Part shown: piece by piece, positions 51,217-60,401 of the stretch | Layout: each line of letters opens with the position of its first letter | How positions within the stretch are numbered: position 1 is the first letter of the stretch | Assembly (NCBI GenBank): GCA_036825615.1 | Contig: DAISXY010000016.1 | Location: 29,713-93,712 of the forward strand | Direction of reading: 5' to 3' | Length of the DNA: 64,000 nt | DNA from: JAICXG01 sp036825615 | Lineage (GTDB): Bacteria > Verrucomicrobiota > Verrucomicrobiia > Chthoniobacterales > UBA10450 | Made by a program: the position numbers and the translations under genes | The notes under the pieces: model-generated | Told to the model about the DNA's origin: nothing | The model's database searches: none | What the model saw: only the letters and a program-made list of their open reading frames with translations

Positions 51217-51333
51217 TTAGGTGCAGCCGCGTAAGAGGAAAATGATGAAAAGGATTGGGATCGGGATTCCAAGCAACCAAAGCAGAATGTAGCCGGTCGC
51301 TCCTGCTTCTTTGATCTTCTGGTCTGGTTTCAT
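51217..51333 (-). CDS. 38-residue single-span membrane protein
   Basis: From ATG 51333 the frame reads MKPDQKIKEAGATGYILLWL, then LGIPIPILFIIFLLRGCT and TAA at 51217. A short charged N-terminus is followed by one continuous hydrophobic segment with IPIP and a terminal RGCT. Small proteins with this layout are widespread in bacteria; role unknown. It is too short to stand out as an ORF but is coherent. No strong ribosome site. Confidence 0.6.
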   Translation of the reverse strand: MKPDQKIKEAGATGYILLWLLGIPIPILFIIFLLRGCT

Positions 51334-51423
51334 GACATGGTTTGTTATCGGCTTATTCGGAGTTCGTCCGCATTGTGGTCGGATAGGGAAGAGGAGGGAG
51401 GAGGGAGGAGGGATGAGGATAGG

Positions 51424-51840
51424 TTATCTCTTTTTTCCCGGGAGTTGCTTGAGGAGTTGGCGCAGCCGTTTTGTCGTGTGTGACCGGTCGAGCCGGCCGG
51501 TCGCGACATCGACAACAAGGGTTTCCCAGTCAGTAACAGGCAATTTCGAGGTCGGCAGACGGTCGTTCGCTTCCAGAAAAACGAGACAAGCCGCGAGGGC
51601 GGTGCGTTTGTTCCCATCCATGAACGGATGATTGCGGCACAAATAAAAGAGGTAGGCAGCCGCGACTTCGATCGGATCGGAGATGAGCGGCTCGCCCATT
51701 ATCGTGGCCTGCGGCGCGGCGAGACCCGATTCCAGCAATCGCTCGTCGCGCAGGCCGGGCGCGCCGCCGTGCGCGGCCAGCACCTCGCGGTGAATCGCTT
51801 TTACTGCCGCGACGCTGAGATGGGAGAGGGGTTTGCTCAA
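51424..51840 (-). CDS. doc: Doc-type Fic-fold toxin
   Basis: 138 residues. The Fic/Doc motif HPFMDGNKR is at about residues 75-83, and VKAIHREVLAAHGGAPGLRD matches the Doc N-terminus. Doc phosphorylates EF-Tu and stops translation. It overlaps the AbrB-like antitoxin gene by 4 bases on its 5' side, antitoxin first. All core motif residues are present. Confidence 0.92.
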   Translation of the reverse strand: MSKPLSHLSVAAVKAIHREVLAAHGGAPGLRDERLLESGLAAPQATIMGEPLISDPIEVAAAYLFYLCRNHPFMDGNKRTALAACLVFLEANDRLPTSKLPVTDWETLVVDVATGRLDRSHTTKRLRQLLKQLPGKKR

Positions 51841-52064
51841 GACAGACGCTTGAAGAGCGCTGCGTTCTTCCTGATCAACCGCTTTGCGCTCTTGCCTGCC
51901 GCCCCAGGGTCAATCGCGGGATGAAGTGGCGTGAGAACAATCGACCCGCCCGGATGCACGGTGACGTTGAGCTGGTCGCCAACCTTGACGCGGGCGAGAT
52001 CCATCAGGGCGGCATCGAAGATGATCCCCTGGGAGTTGCCGATCTTGGAAATGGTCTTGGTCAT
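51837..52064 (-). CDS. AbrB/MazE-like antitoxin
   Basis: 75 residues. TKTISKIGNSQGIIFDAALM is a SpoVT/AbrB swapped-hairpin DNA-binding motif; the C-terminal tail (AAGKSAKRLIRKNAALFKRL) would bind the toxin. It directly precedes doc with a 4-base overlap and probably autoregulates the pair. A partial copy of the TA-upstream repeat lies at 52100-52165. Confidence 0.88.
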   Translation of the reverse strand: MTKTISKIGNSQGIIFDAALMDLARVKVGDQLNVTVHPGGSIVLTPLHPAIDPGAAGKSAKRLIRKNAALFKRLS

Positions 52065-52099
52065 GCGTAATACTATGTTTTACACGAGAGAAGGCAAGC

Positions 52100-52165
52100 G
52101 CGAAGGCGGAGCGCTTCACCCCGCAAAAGCCCAGTTGAAGTCGCAAGTTGAAGTTGAAGGGGAAG
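52100..52165. repeat. TA-upstream repeat, partial copy E (before abrB-doc)
   Basis: Contains GCGGAGCGCTTCACCCCGC and AAGCCCAGTTGAAGTCGCAA, then GTTGAAGTTGAAGGGGAAG, the same AGTTGAAGTTGGAAGTT.. tail found in copies A-D, but the TAGCGGGGCGAAA block and the clear TTGCCA box are missing. It lies 36-100 bases upstream of the antitoxin start. Confidence 0.5.
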
Positions 52166-52276
52166 AAGCGTGGAACCCCCCACCCCGCTTACTCGTCGCT
52201 CCTGGCTGGCTCGTCACTTGTCACTCCTCCTTCACTTCTCACTTGCCACTGGCCAGTTCCGCCTCCTAGCTAGCGC

Positions 52277-53842
52277 ATGGCCACGCAATCTCTCTGGCAG
52301 CGTTTCCAGCAGTATTACCTGCGCTACGACGATCTCGGGTTTTCGATTGATATCAGCCGGATGCGTTTCCCCGAGGGGTTCTTCGAAAGGATGCAGCCGC
52401 AGGCGCAAAGGGCTTTCGCGGCCATGCGCGAGCTGGAAGCGGGCGGGATCGCCAACCCGGACGAAAACCGCATGGTCGGCCATTACTGGCTGCGTAACCC
52501 GGAGCTCGCGCCTAACGACGAAGTGCGCCGCGAAATTGTCGAGACGAAAGAGCGCATTCTCAAGTTTGCCTCCGATGTCCACGTTGGGCGCATCTCGGCC
52601 CCGAGCGGGCGGCCTTTCGAGCATCTCCTCCTCATCGGGATTGGCGGGTCGGCGCTCGGGCCGCAGTTTGTCGCGGATGCGCTCGGATCGAAGAACGACG
52701 CGATGGATGTTTTCTTTTTCGATAACACCGACCCGGATGGCTTTGACCGGGTCTTCGAGCGGATGGGGAAACAAATCGATCACACCCTGGTGGTGGTCAT
52801 TTCCAAGTCGGGCGGGACGAAGGAAACCCGCAACGGCATGCTGGAAGCGAAAGCGCATTTCGAGAAGGCCGATCTCGATTTCGCGCGACACGCGGTCGCG
52901 GTCACGGGCGCTGGGAGCGAGCTGGATCGTTATGCAGAAACGCATCGCTGGCTGGCGCGCTTCCCGATGTGGGATTGGGTCGGCGGCCGCACTTCGGTGA
53001 TGAGCGCGGTCGGTCTGGTGCCGATGGCGCTGGAAGGATTCGATTGCGAGAGTTTCCTCGCCGGGGCGGCGGCGATGGACGCGCAGACGCGCCAGCCTAA
53101 CGAGACGCACAATGCCGCCATGCTCCTCGCCCTGATGTGGCATTATGCGGGCGACGGCGCGGGCAAGAAGGACATGGTGATTCTCCCCTACAAGGACCGG
53201 CTCCTGCTCTTCAGCAAATATCTCCAGCAGCTCGTGATGGAGTCGTTAGGCAAGGAGAAGGACCGCGAGGGAAAGGTCGTGCATCAGGGCATCGCAGTGT
53301 ATGGGAACAAAGGCTCGACCGATCAACACGCCTACGTGCAGCAACTCCGCGACGGGGTCGCGAATTTTTTCGTGACTTTTATCGAGGTGCGGAAAGATCG
53401 GGCGCGCGAGCGGTTCGAAGTCGAGGAAGGGGTGACGAGCGGCGATTATCTCCAGGGATTTCTCCGCGGGACCCGGGCGGCGCTTTATGAAAACGGGCGC
53501 GACTCGATCACGCTCAGCATTCCGGAAGTGGACGCGTTTCATATCGGCGCGCTGATTGCGCTCTACGAACGCGCGGTCGGGTTCTACGGCTCGCTCGTAA
53601 ACGTAAATGCTTATCATCAACCCGGCGTGGAAGCGGGAAAGAAGGCCGCGACCCGTATTCTCGAGCTTCAGCCGAAAGTGCGGGCGCAGCTTTCCAGTTC
53701 CGGCGCAACGGCGGAAGCGATCGCGAAGAAGATCGATGCCGATGCCGAGGATGTTTATCACGTCCTGCGGCACCTGGCGGCGAACGACCCGGCGATCAAA
53801 ACGCGCGGCGACACGCCCGGCGAGGAAGAATTCGCGCTCTAG
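52277..53842 (+). CDS. pgi: glucose-6-phosphate isomerase
   Basis: 521 residues. LLIGIGGSALGPQFVADAL and VVISKSGGTKETRNG bind the sugar phosphate, and NVNAYHQPGVEAGKKA carries the C-terminal catalytic motif. The length and layout (helical insert with EEGVTSGDYLQGFLRG) match the bacterial PGI of the Chlamydia/Verrucomicrobiota type. It interconverts glucose-6-phosphate and fructose-6-phosphate in the cytoplasm. It marks the return of core genes at the island's right side. Confidence 0.96.
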   Translation: MATQSLWQRFQQYYLRYDDLGFSIDISRMRFPEGFFERMQPQAQRAFAAMRELEAGGIANPDENRMVGHYWLRNPELAPNDEVRREIVETKERILKFASDVHVGRISAPSGRPFEHLLLIGIGGSALGPQFVADALGSKNDAMDVFFFDNTDPDGFDRVFERMGKQIDHTLVVVISKSGGTKETRNGMLEAKAHFEKADLDFARHAVAVTGAGSELDRYAETHRWLARFPMWDWVGGRTSVMSAVGLVPMALEGFDCESFLAGAAAMDAQTRQPNETHNAAMLLALMWHYAGDGAGKKDMVILPYKDRLLLFSKYLQQLVMESLGKEKDREGKVVHQGIAVYGNKGSTDQHAYVQQLRDGVANFFVTFIEVRKDRARERFEVEEGVTSGDYLQGFLRGTRAALYENGRDSITLSIPEVDAFHIGALIALYERAVGFYGSLVNVNAYHQPGVEAGKKAATRILELQPKVRAQLSSSGATAEAIAKKIDADAEDVYHVLRHLAANDPAIKTRGDTPGEEEFAL

Positions 53843-53997
53843 CGCACGGGCGCAAAGGCATCGGAAACAAGGAGGGCGATGAGAAAAGGTGGCGTTTTCT
53901 CACCTACCGTATCGCGCCAGGAGAAAGGATTCTCTTATGGTGGTGTTCGCCTCATTGCATCCTCTCTCAAGCGAGAAGTCAGGCCGCTATTGAGAAA

Positions 53998-54437
53998 GTG
54001 CGGGTTGCCAAGTGCGGGTTGCCCTCACCGGCGGCTGACGCCGTCCGCCTCTCCCACAGGAGAGGAATTGCGTGTCCTCGCAACCCGAGAACTGGCTGGC
54101 TCCCGGCTGAAGACCAATCTTCGAAGTGGAGAGGAATCGAAGGATCAGTTGCAACCTGCGCAATCGGCTTCTTCTCTCCCGGTGGGGAGAGACGCACGCG
54201 CGGAGCGCGGCAGTGAGAAGTGCGGGTTGCCAAGTGCGGGTTGCCCTCACCGGCGGCTGACGCCGTCCGCCTCTCCCACAGGAGAGGAATCGCCTGTCCT
54301 CGCAACCCGTGAACCGGCTGGCTCCCGGCTGAGGGACAATCTTACAGGTGGAGAGGAATCGAAGGATCAGTTGCAACCTGCGCAATCCGCTTCTTCTCTC
54401 CCGGTGGGAGAGACGCACGCGCGCAGCGCGGCAGTGA
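53998..54437. repeat. two tandem ~222-bp repeats
   Basis: Copy 1 begins at about 53998 and copy 2 at about 54220; they differ at only a few positions. Each unit has AGTGCGGGTTGCC twice, the CTCACCGGCGGCTGACGCCG core with CTCTCCCACAGGAGAGG, TGGCTGGCTCCCGGCTGA, and GGAGAGGAATCGAAGGATCA, ending in CTCTCCCGG and GAGAGACGCACGCGCG. Strong dyads make the units capable of folding. A related core is at 34068. The 760-base gap holds no gene. Confidence 0.88.
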
Positions 54438-54643
54438 GGGCAGCACACCCGTGCATCAGCGTCGCCACAAATTGCTTCGGTTTTTCAACAGCCGGTTAGG
54501 ATGAGGCCAGCAGTCCAATTCCCGGTGGTGTTGCACGGCACTCGGGGTTTTTCAGAAAATTTCTCACAACCGTGAGTGGCGCAGTTCGCGCCGTCGCCTA
54601 GATTTCGCTCCGCTTGCGAGCGGGAACGCTCGCGCTTTTCCAA

Positions 54644-55327
54644 ATGACGGAAACGGAACCGAAAATCTCGTGGGAGGTTGTGACGAAATTCATTCGTCAA
54701 CTGAATCACGACCTGCGCAATCATCTCAATGCGGTCGAACTCCAGCTTGCGTTTTTGAACGAGATCGCGCCGGACACCGAGACGAAAAGCGAGTTGAAAC
54801 GCCTGCGCGAGATCACGGGCGAACTCGGCGGCGTTATGCAGAAGCTCTCCAATTCGCTGAAGAAGCCGCGCCCGCAATTGATAACCTACCAGGCGAAGGA
54901 ATTCATCGAGGACCTGCGGGCGAAAATCTCCCAGACGCAGCCGGAACTGGCGAAGGTGATCGAATGGCGTGATTCGTTAGGCGCGGAGGTGCTCGAGATC
55001 GATCCGTCCCTCTTGCTCGAGGCGTTCCAGGAAATTTTTGCGAACGCCGCCGAGCACTTACTCGACCAAGGTCGGCTGATTTTCGAGGCCTCGAAGCAGG
55101 AGGATGCGATCGAATTCAGCCTGCGTGAACCGAAGAAGGATTTCGACGACGCCCCGGAAGAATGGGGCACGCGGCCACTGAGCGTCGTGCGCCAGGGCCA
55201 TTATAGTCTTGGCCTGTTCCGGGCGCGCGGTATTCTGGAAGCGCATCATGGAACTCTCCGGGCGCAATTTGATCCGGCGGCGTCGGTTCTGGTCACGACC
55301 GTTCGCCTGCCGCGCTGCGTTTCCTGA
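54644..55327 (+). CDS. soluble histidine kinase (NtrB-like, no sensor domain)
   Basis: 227 residues from ATG 54644. The phospho-accepting histidine is in IRQLNHDLRNHLNAVELQLA, about residue 22, and the C-terminal HATPase domain has EIFANAAEHLL (N box) and YSLGLFRARGILEAHHG (G boxes). There is no sensor or transmembrane part. It lies 36 bases upstream of an NtrC-type regulator, and glnD follows, so a role in nitrogen signalling is likely. Confidence 0.87.
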   Translation: MTETEPKISWEVVTKFIRQLNHDLRNHLNAVELQLAFLNEIAPDTETKSELKRLREITGELGGVMQKLSNSLKKPRPQLITYQAKEFIEDLRAKISQTQPELAKVIEWRDSLGAEVLEIDPSLLLEAFQEIFANAAEHLLDQGRLIFEASKQEDAIEFSLREPKKDFDDAPEEWGTRPLSVVRQGHYSLGLFRARGILEAHHGTLRAQFDPAASVLVTTVRLPRCVS

Positions 55328-55363
55328 GCCGGCACCCACCGCCGGTGGGAATCTGAGTTTGCC

Positions 55364-56758
55364 ATGACGACGGAGAACCGACGTGTCCTGATCATTGACG
55401 ACGAGCGCCCGATCCAAATGACGCTCGCGGCCTTGTTAGGCCGCCATGGCTACGAAGCGGACGTGGCCGGGAACGCAGCCACCGGGCTCCGTCTCCTCGA
55501 GAGCAAGTTGCCTGCGCTTGTCCTGCTCGATCTACAACTGCCGGATGCGGAGGGCCTGCACATGCTCGACCAGATCAAGACCGATCATCCGGAGACGCAG
55601 GTGATCATCCTGAGCGCGCACGATTCGCTCAACAACGCGATCGAATCGATCAAGCGCGGCGCCTTTCATTTCATCAGCAAGCCGTATGCGCCGGAAGAAC
55701 TGCTCAGCCTGGTGGAGAAGGCGCTCGAGAAAGAATCGCTCCTGCGCGAGACGATCGAGCTGCGCGAAACCGCGCGGCGATTGAAAAAGCGCCTGGCCGC
55801 GGCCGAGACGCAACTGGCGCCGGTCTTCAAAAGCAAGGTGATGCAGCAGATCGACGACCTGATCACCGCGATGGCGCCCTCGGAAGCGAACGTTCTCATC
55901 ACCGGCGAGAGCGGCGTCGGCAAGGAAGTGATCGCGAACGTGATCCACAGCCGCAGTCGCCGGGCCGATCGACCGATGGTGAAATTGAACTGCGCCGCGT
56001 TTCCGCAAACCCTGATCGAGGGCGAGCTGTTCGGGTATATGAAAGGGGCCTTCACCGGGGCGACGAGCGACTTTCGCGGAATGATCGCGGAGGCGGACGG
56101 CGGGACGCTTTTTCTCGATGAAATTTCGGAGATGCCTTCGGAATTGCAGACGCGATTTCTCCGCGTCCTGCAGGAGCGGGAATACCGGCCGTTAGGCAGC
56201 ACGAAAACGTTGAAGGCAAACTTCCGCGTGATCGCGGCGACCAACCGCCCGGTGCAGCAGGCGCTGGCGGAGAACCGGCTCCGCTCCGACCTCTACTATC
56301 GCCTCAACACCTTTCAGATCGAGCTGCCGCCGTTGCGCGAGCGAAAGGAAGATATCCCGCCACTCGTCGCCACTTTCGTGAAACGCTTCGCCCAGCAGCT
56401 CGGGAAACCGGAGCCGGCGATCACGCCGGAAGCTTTCCAGAAACTGCTCGATTACGGCTGGCCGGGAAATGTGCGTGAACTACAGAACGCGATCGAGTAC
56501 GCGGTCGTGCTCGCGCGCCAGGGCCAGATCACGGTGAAAGAATTGCCGGCCGAAGTGCAATTGCCGGTGGTGCTGCAAAAGACCGAACGAGCGGCAAGCC
56601 GAAGCGGCCCGGTGCGCCGGCTCAGCGAAATGGAACGCGACGCGATTCTCGACGCGCTCGCGCAATGCCACGGGAACAAGAAAAAAGCCGCGGAACTGTT
56701 AGGCATTCAGCGGCCGACGCTTTACAATAAGATGAAGCGTTACGCGATCCAGATCTAG
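55364..56758 (+). CDS. sigma-54-dependent response regulator (NtrC type)
   Basis: 464 residues. REC domain with the phospho-acceptor Asp in LVLLDLQLPDAE (about residue 57); AAA+ domain with Walker A GESGVGKE, the sigma-54 contact GAFTGA, and LFLDEISEMP; C-terminal Fis-type HTH (AAELLGIQRPTLYNKMKRY). It should activate RpoN promoters when phosphorylated by the kinase upstream. A coiled stretch links REC to AAA+. Confidence 0.95.
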   Translation: MTTENRRVLIIDDERPIQMTLAALLGRHGYEADVAGNAATGLRLLESKLPALVLLDLQLPDAEGLHMLDQIKTDHPETQVIILSAHDSLNNAIESIKRGAFHFISKPYAPEELLSLVEKALEKESLLRETIELRETARRLKKRLAAAETQLAPVFKSKVMQQIDDLITAMAPSEANVLITGESGVGKEVIANVIHSRSRRADRPMVKLNCAAFPQTLIEGELFGYMKGAFTGATSDFRGMIAEADGGTLFLDEISEMPSELQTRFLRVLQEREYRPLGSTKTLKANFRVIAATNRPVQQALAENRLRSDLYYRLNTFQIELPPLRERKEDIPPLVATFVKRFAQQLGKPEPAITPEAFQKLLDYGWPGNVRELQNAIEYAVVLARQGQITVKELPAEVQLPVVLQKTERAASRSGPVRRLSEMERDAILDALAQCHGNKKKAAELLGIQRPTLYNKMKRYAIQI

Positions 56759-56829
56759 GTTGAAGTGTTTGCAGCGTTGAAGGGTTAAGGCGGGCCGGAT
56801 CAGTTCTCGGTTCAACGCCTCAAAGCACC

Positions 56830-59586
56830 ATGTTACGGGATCAGGATAAAGTTCTGGAACACGCGCAGCGTGAGCTCCCCCCCGCATCGGGCGAAGTGCC
56901 GGGTTTGCTCCCGGTTTACCAAAAATTCCTCAAGATCGAAAATCATCGCCTCCGGCTGCGGCACCAGGCGGGCGGCGGTGGACGCGAGGTCTGTGCGAGC
57001 CGTGCCTCGCTGATTGACGTTTTGCTCCGGCACGTTTTTGAAGCGGCGAGCGCCTCGGCGAAGACAGGAAACGGAAGCAAGCTCGTACCGGTGAGCCTGG
57101 TCGCGCTCGGTGGTTACGGTCGCGGCGAGCTCAATCCCGGGAGTGATGTTGACGTGATGTTTCTCCATCCACACACCGGGAAAGAAGTCCCCGAGTCGCT
57201 CGCGCACACGGTCGAGCGCGTCCTTTATTTCCTTTGGGACGTCGGGTTCAAGGTCGGGCACTCGACCCGCTCGGTGCGGGAAGCCGTCGCGCAGGCTAAC
57301 GGCGAGATGGTCACCAAGACGGCAATGCTGGAAGCGCGCCTGCTCACCGGCGACGCGGAACTTTTTCAGCGTTTCCGGGCGCAATTCCGGCGCCAATGTG
57401 TGCTCGGGCACGAGAAGGAATACATCGCGGCGCGCATGGAAGACCAGGCGCGGCGCCACGCGAAGTTCGGCAACAGCGTTTACCTCCAGGAACCGAATGT
57501 GAAACGCGGCTGCGGCGGGCTGCGCGATTACCAGAACCTGCTCTGGATCACCTTTTTCAAGGAAGGTGCCCTAACGACAACGCATCTCGAGGGCAAGGAC
57601 TGGCTGAGCGCGGGCGATCGGCGGCGGATTGATGCCGCCTATGACTTCCTCCTCCGCGTCCGCACGCAACTGCACTACACGAACGAGCGCACGACCGATG
57701 TGCTCCATCTCAGCCTCCAGCCCGAGGTCGCGCGCCAGCTCGGTTACCCCCAACAAACGCCGGTGGCGCGGAGCGAGGCGTTCATGAAGGATTACTACGA
57801 GCACACGCGCAATATTTTCCGGCTCACCGAACGGTTGACGGAACGCTTCGCCACCGGGACCGCGATGACGACGCGGCGCCTTTTCCTTCCCCTCCTTCCA
57901 CGGCGACGCGAACCGGAGGAGCACTTCGGGAATTTCTTCAGCCGGGGCCGACAGTTGCACGTGGGCGACGCGCAGCTCTTTGCGCGCGAGCCCGAGCAGT
58001 TGATGCACGCCTTCGAAGAAGCGCAGGAACGCAAACTCGAGTTAAGCCCGGAGCTGACCGACGCGATCGGTCGCCGGCTGCGCTTCGTGACGCGGGAGTT
58101 TCGTTATGCCAAGGCGCCCCGGGAAATTTTCGCGCGCATGCTCAGGCGCAAGGGCGAAGTCGCGCGCGTCCTGCGGATGATGCACGAGGTGGATTTTCTC
58201 GGCCGTTATCTGCCGGAATTCGGCCATCTCACCTGCCTCGTGCAGCACGAATACTTTCATCGCTACACGGCGGACGAACACACCCTCGTCTGCATCGAAA
58301 AACTCGATGCACTGCGCGACACCGAGGATCGAAAGTTGCAGCCGTACCGGAAATTGTTTGAAGCGATTGGCGATCCTTACGTTCTCTACCTCGCCCTTCT
58401 CTTGCACGATACCGGCAAGGGGGTCGGGGCCCGGCCGCATTCCGAAGCGAGCGCGCTTTTCGCCCAGAGCGTCGCGGCCCGGCTTCAGCTCAACTCGGAA
58501 CAACGCCGCTCGTTAGTCCTGCTCGTGGATCATCACGTCACACTCTCGAGCATGGCGCAACAGCGCAACGTGGATGATCCCGCGACCGTGATCGAATTCG
58601 CCGCGATCGTGAAATCGCAGCCGAACCTCGACGCCCTCATGCTCCTGACCCTCGCCGACGGCCAGGGCACGACCGACGCGTGGTCGGATTGGAAGGAATC
58701 GTTAGTCTGGCATCTCTATCACGCGACCTCAGCCTATCTGCGCGACCAGGAAGGTTTCGTCCGGCAAGGTGAAAAGGAACGGCAACGCCTCCGCCATGCC
58801 GTGGCCGAAGAGCTCGCGCCCGATTTTGCGGACGAGATCGAAGCGCATTTCGAATACATGCCCGACACTTACTTTCGCGCTTTCAAGGCGGAAGAGATCG
58901 GGGCCCATCTCGAACTCTTCCGCACGCTCTGGCGCAGTCTCTACCTGGCTGACGAACCGGCTTCCTCGCCCGTGCTGCGCTGGGAGGCCCTGCCCGAGAA
59001 GGGCCATAGCGTGGTTTCGATCGTGACTTGGGATCGGCAGCATCTCCTCGCCGATGTGGCCGGCGCACTGGCGGTCGCCGGGCTCAGCATTCTAAGCGCG
59101 GACGTTTTCATTCGCGGCGATAACCTAGCCTTGGAAGTTTTCCGCGTCAGCACGGCCCAACGCGGCCCGGTGACAAAAGCGGGCCAGATCGAGCAGGTCG
59201 GCGCGACCCTGCGGCTGGCTTTGGAAAGCGAGCGTTTTGATTTTGCACCTTTGCTCGCGAAGGTCCCGGCGGGCGCGGCGAGGCAAGCGCCGGAAGTCGA
59301 GTTCCCAACCCGGATCAGCATCGAAAACAAGACGCACCCGACCTGCACCCTCATCCAGGTGGAGACGCCGGACCGGGTGGGACTGCTTTACGATCTCGTC
59401 GCCTGTCTCGGGCGCAACAACGTTTATATCACGCTCGCGCGCATCAGCACGGAAAAGGGCGCGGCGATCGATACCTTCTACGTGACCGACCCGAGCACGC
59501 GCGGCAAGATCACCGATGCGAACCGGGTGAGTGAGCTGCAACGCCAGTTGCGCGAGGTCACGCTCGCCAGCCGCCCTAACGACTAA
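56830..59586 (+). CDS. glnD: [protein-PII] uridylyltransferase / uridylyl-removing enzyme
   Basis: 918 residues, normal for GlnD. The nucleotidyltransferase motif GGYGRGELNPGSDVDVMFLH is near residues 94-113; an HD domain with LLLHDTGKGVGARPHS (about 527-542) removes UMP; two C-terminal ACT domains (VSIVTWDRQHLLADVAG and CTLIQVETPDRVGLLYDLVA) sense glutamine. It modifies the PII protein and so controls nitrogen assimilation, consistent with the NtrBC-like pair upstream. The gene ends in a CCTAACGA copy. Confidence 0.96.
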   Translation: MLRDQDKVLEHAQRELPPASGEVPGLLPVYQKFLKIENHRLRLRHQAGGGGREVCASRASLIDVLLRHVFEAASASAKTGNGSKLVPVSLVALGGYGRGELNPGSDVDVMFLHPHTGKEVPESLAHTVERVLYFLWDVGFKVGHSTRSVREAVAQANGEMVTKTAMLEARLLTGDAELFQRFRAQFRRQCVLGHEKEYIAARMEDQARRHAKFGNSVYLQEPNVKRGCGGLRDYQNLLWITFFKEGALTTTHLEGKDWLSAGDRRRIDAAYDFLLRVRTQLHYTNERTTDVLHLSLQPEVARQLGYPQQTPVARSEAFMKDYYEHTRNIFRLTERLTERFATGTAMTTRRLFLPLLPRRREPEEHFGNFFSRGRQLHVGDAQLFAREPEQLMHAFEEAQERKLELSPELTDAIGRRLRFVTREFRYAKAPREIFARMLRRKGEVARVLRMMHEVDFLGRYLPEFGHLTCLVQHEYFHRYTADEHTLVCIEKLDALRDTEDRKLQPYRKLFEAIGDPYVLYLALLLHDTGKGVGARPHSEASALFAQSVAARLQLNSEQRRSLVLLVDHHVTLSSMAQQRNVDDPATVIEFAAIVKSQPNLDALMLLTLADGQGTTDAWSDWKESLVWHLYHATSAYLRDQEGFVRQGEKERQRLRHAVAEELAPDFADEIEAHFEYMPDTYFRAFKAEEIGAHLELFRTLWRSLYLADEPASSPVLRWEALPEKGHSVVSIVTWDRQHLLADVAGALAVAGLSILSADVFIRGDNLALEVFRVSTAQRGPVTKAGQIEQVGATLRLALESERFDFAPLLAKVPAGAARQAPEVEFPTRISIENKTHPTCTLIQVETPDRVGLLYDLVACLGRNNVYITLARISTEKGAAIDTFYVTDPSTRGKITDANRVSELQRQLREVTLASRPND

Positions 59587-59648
59587 CGAAATTGCCTCAA
59601 GAGCTTTGCCGAAAACGCGGATGCGTTTAGGTTGCGACCCTTTTACCT

Positions 59649-60401
59649 ATGAACGTCCTCATCCTTGCTGCTGGTTACGCGACCCGGCTTTACCCGCTGA
59701 CATTGAACAAGGCCAAGCCGCTCCTGGAAGTGGCCGGCAAACCAATGATCGAGTGGGTGCTCGATAATCTCGCGCCGGTTCCGGACATTAAGACGGTTTA
59801 CGTCGTGACGAACGACAAGTTTGCGAAGGATTTTGAACTCTGGGCGGAGCAGTATGGCCGGAGGCGATCGAACCTAAAATTCAAAATCATTAATGATGGC
59901 TCTCGGACCGATGAAGACAAACTGGGCGCGATCGGCGACATCCGGCTCGTGCTCGAGCGGGAGAAGCTGACCAACGAACCACTGATCGTGGTCGCGGGCG
60001 ACAACCTTTTCAGTGAGCCGCTGACGACTTTCGCGCTCCACGCCAAAGGCTCCGCCGCGACCCTTGCGATCTACGATGTCGGTGACCTGGAAGCGATGAA
60101 GAAATATTCCGCGATTGATGTCGACGGCGAAGGTATGATTACCCACTTCGAAGAGAAGCCGGCGAACCCGCACAGCACACTCACCGGGATCGCACTTTAC
60201 TATTTCGCCCCGGAAACGCTTCGGCTTTTCGAGACCTACATCGCCGAAGGAAATAATCCGGATCAGCCGGGAAGATTCATTCAATGGTTACACAAGCGTC
60301 GCCCGGTGCAGACCTACCAGGTGAAGGGCACCTGGTTCGACATCGGGAGCAAGGAGACGCTGGAGGAAGCGAACCGAATCTTCGCCAGGTTTGTTCGTTA
60401 G
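59649..60401 (+). CDS. sugar-1-phosphate nucleotidyltransferase
   Basis: 250 residues, short for RmlA or GlmU. LILAAGYATRLYPLT is the nucleotide-binding loop with the catalytic Arg, followed by KPLLEVAGKPMIEWVLDNLA; VAGDNLF binds the metal via Asp, and later EEKP is present. It joins a sugar-1-phosphate to an NTP in the cytoplasm; sugar and nucleotide are not resolved (RfbA-like). It overlaps the convergent DUF5069 gene by 4 bases. Confidence 0.9.
   Translation: MNVLILAAGYATRLYPLTLNKAKPLLEVAGKPMIEWVLDNLAPVPDIKTVYVVTNDKFAKDFELWAEQYGRRRSNLKFKIINDGSRTDEDKLGAIGDIRLVLEREKLTNEPLIVVAGDNLFSEPLTTFALHAKGSAATLAIYDVGDLEAMKKYSAIDVDGEGMITHFEEKPANPHSTLTGIALYYFAPETLRLFETYIAEGNNPDQPGRFIQWLHKRRPVQTYQVKGTWFDIGSKETLEEANRIFARFVR

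Noticed and set aside
53879..54499. 206-residue open frame across the tandem repeats
   Set aside because: It simply reads through both 222-bp repeat copies, has two internal near-identical parts and no domain.
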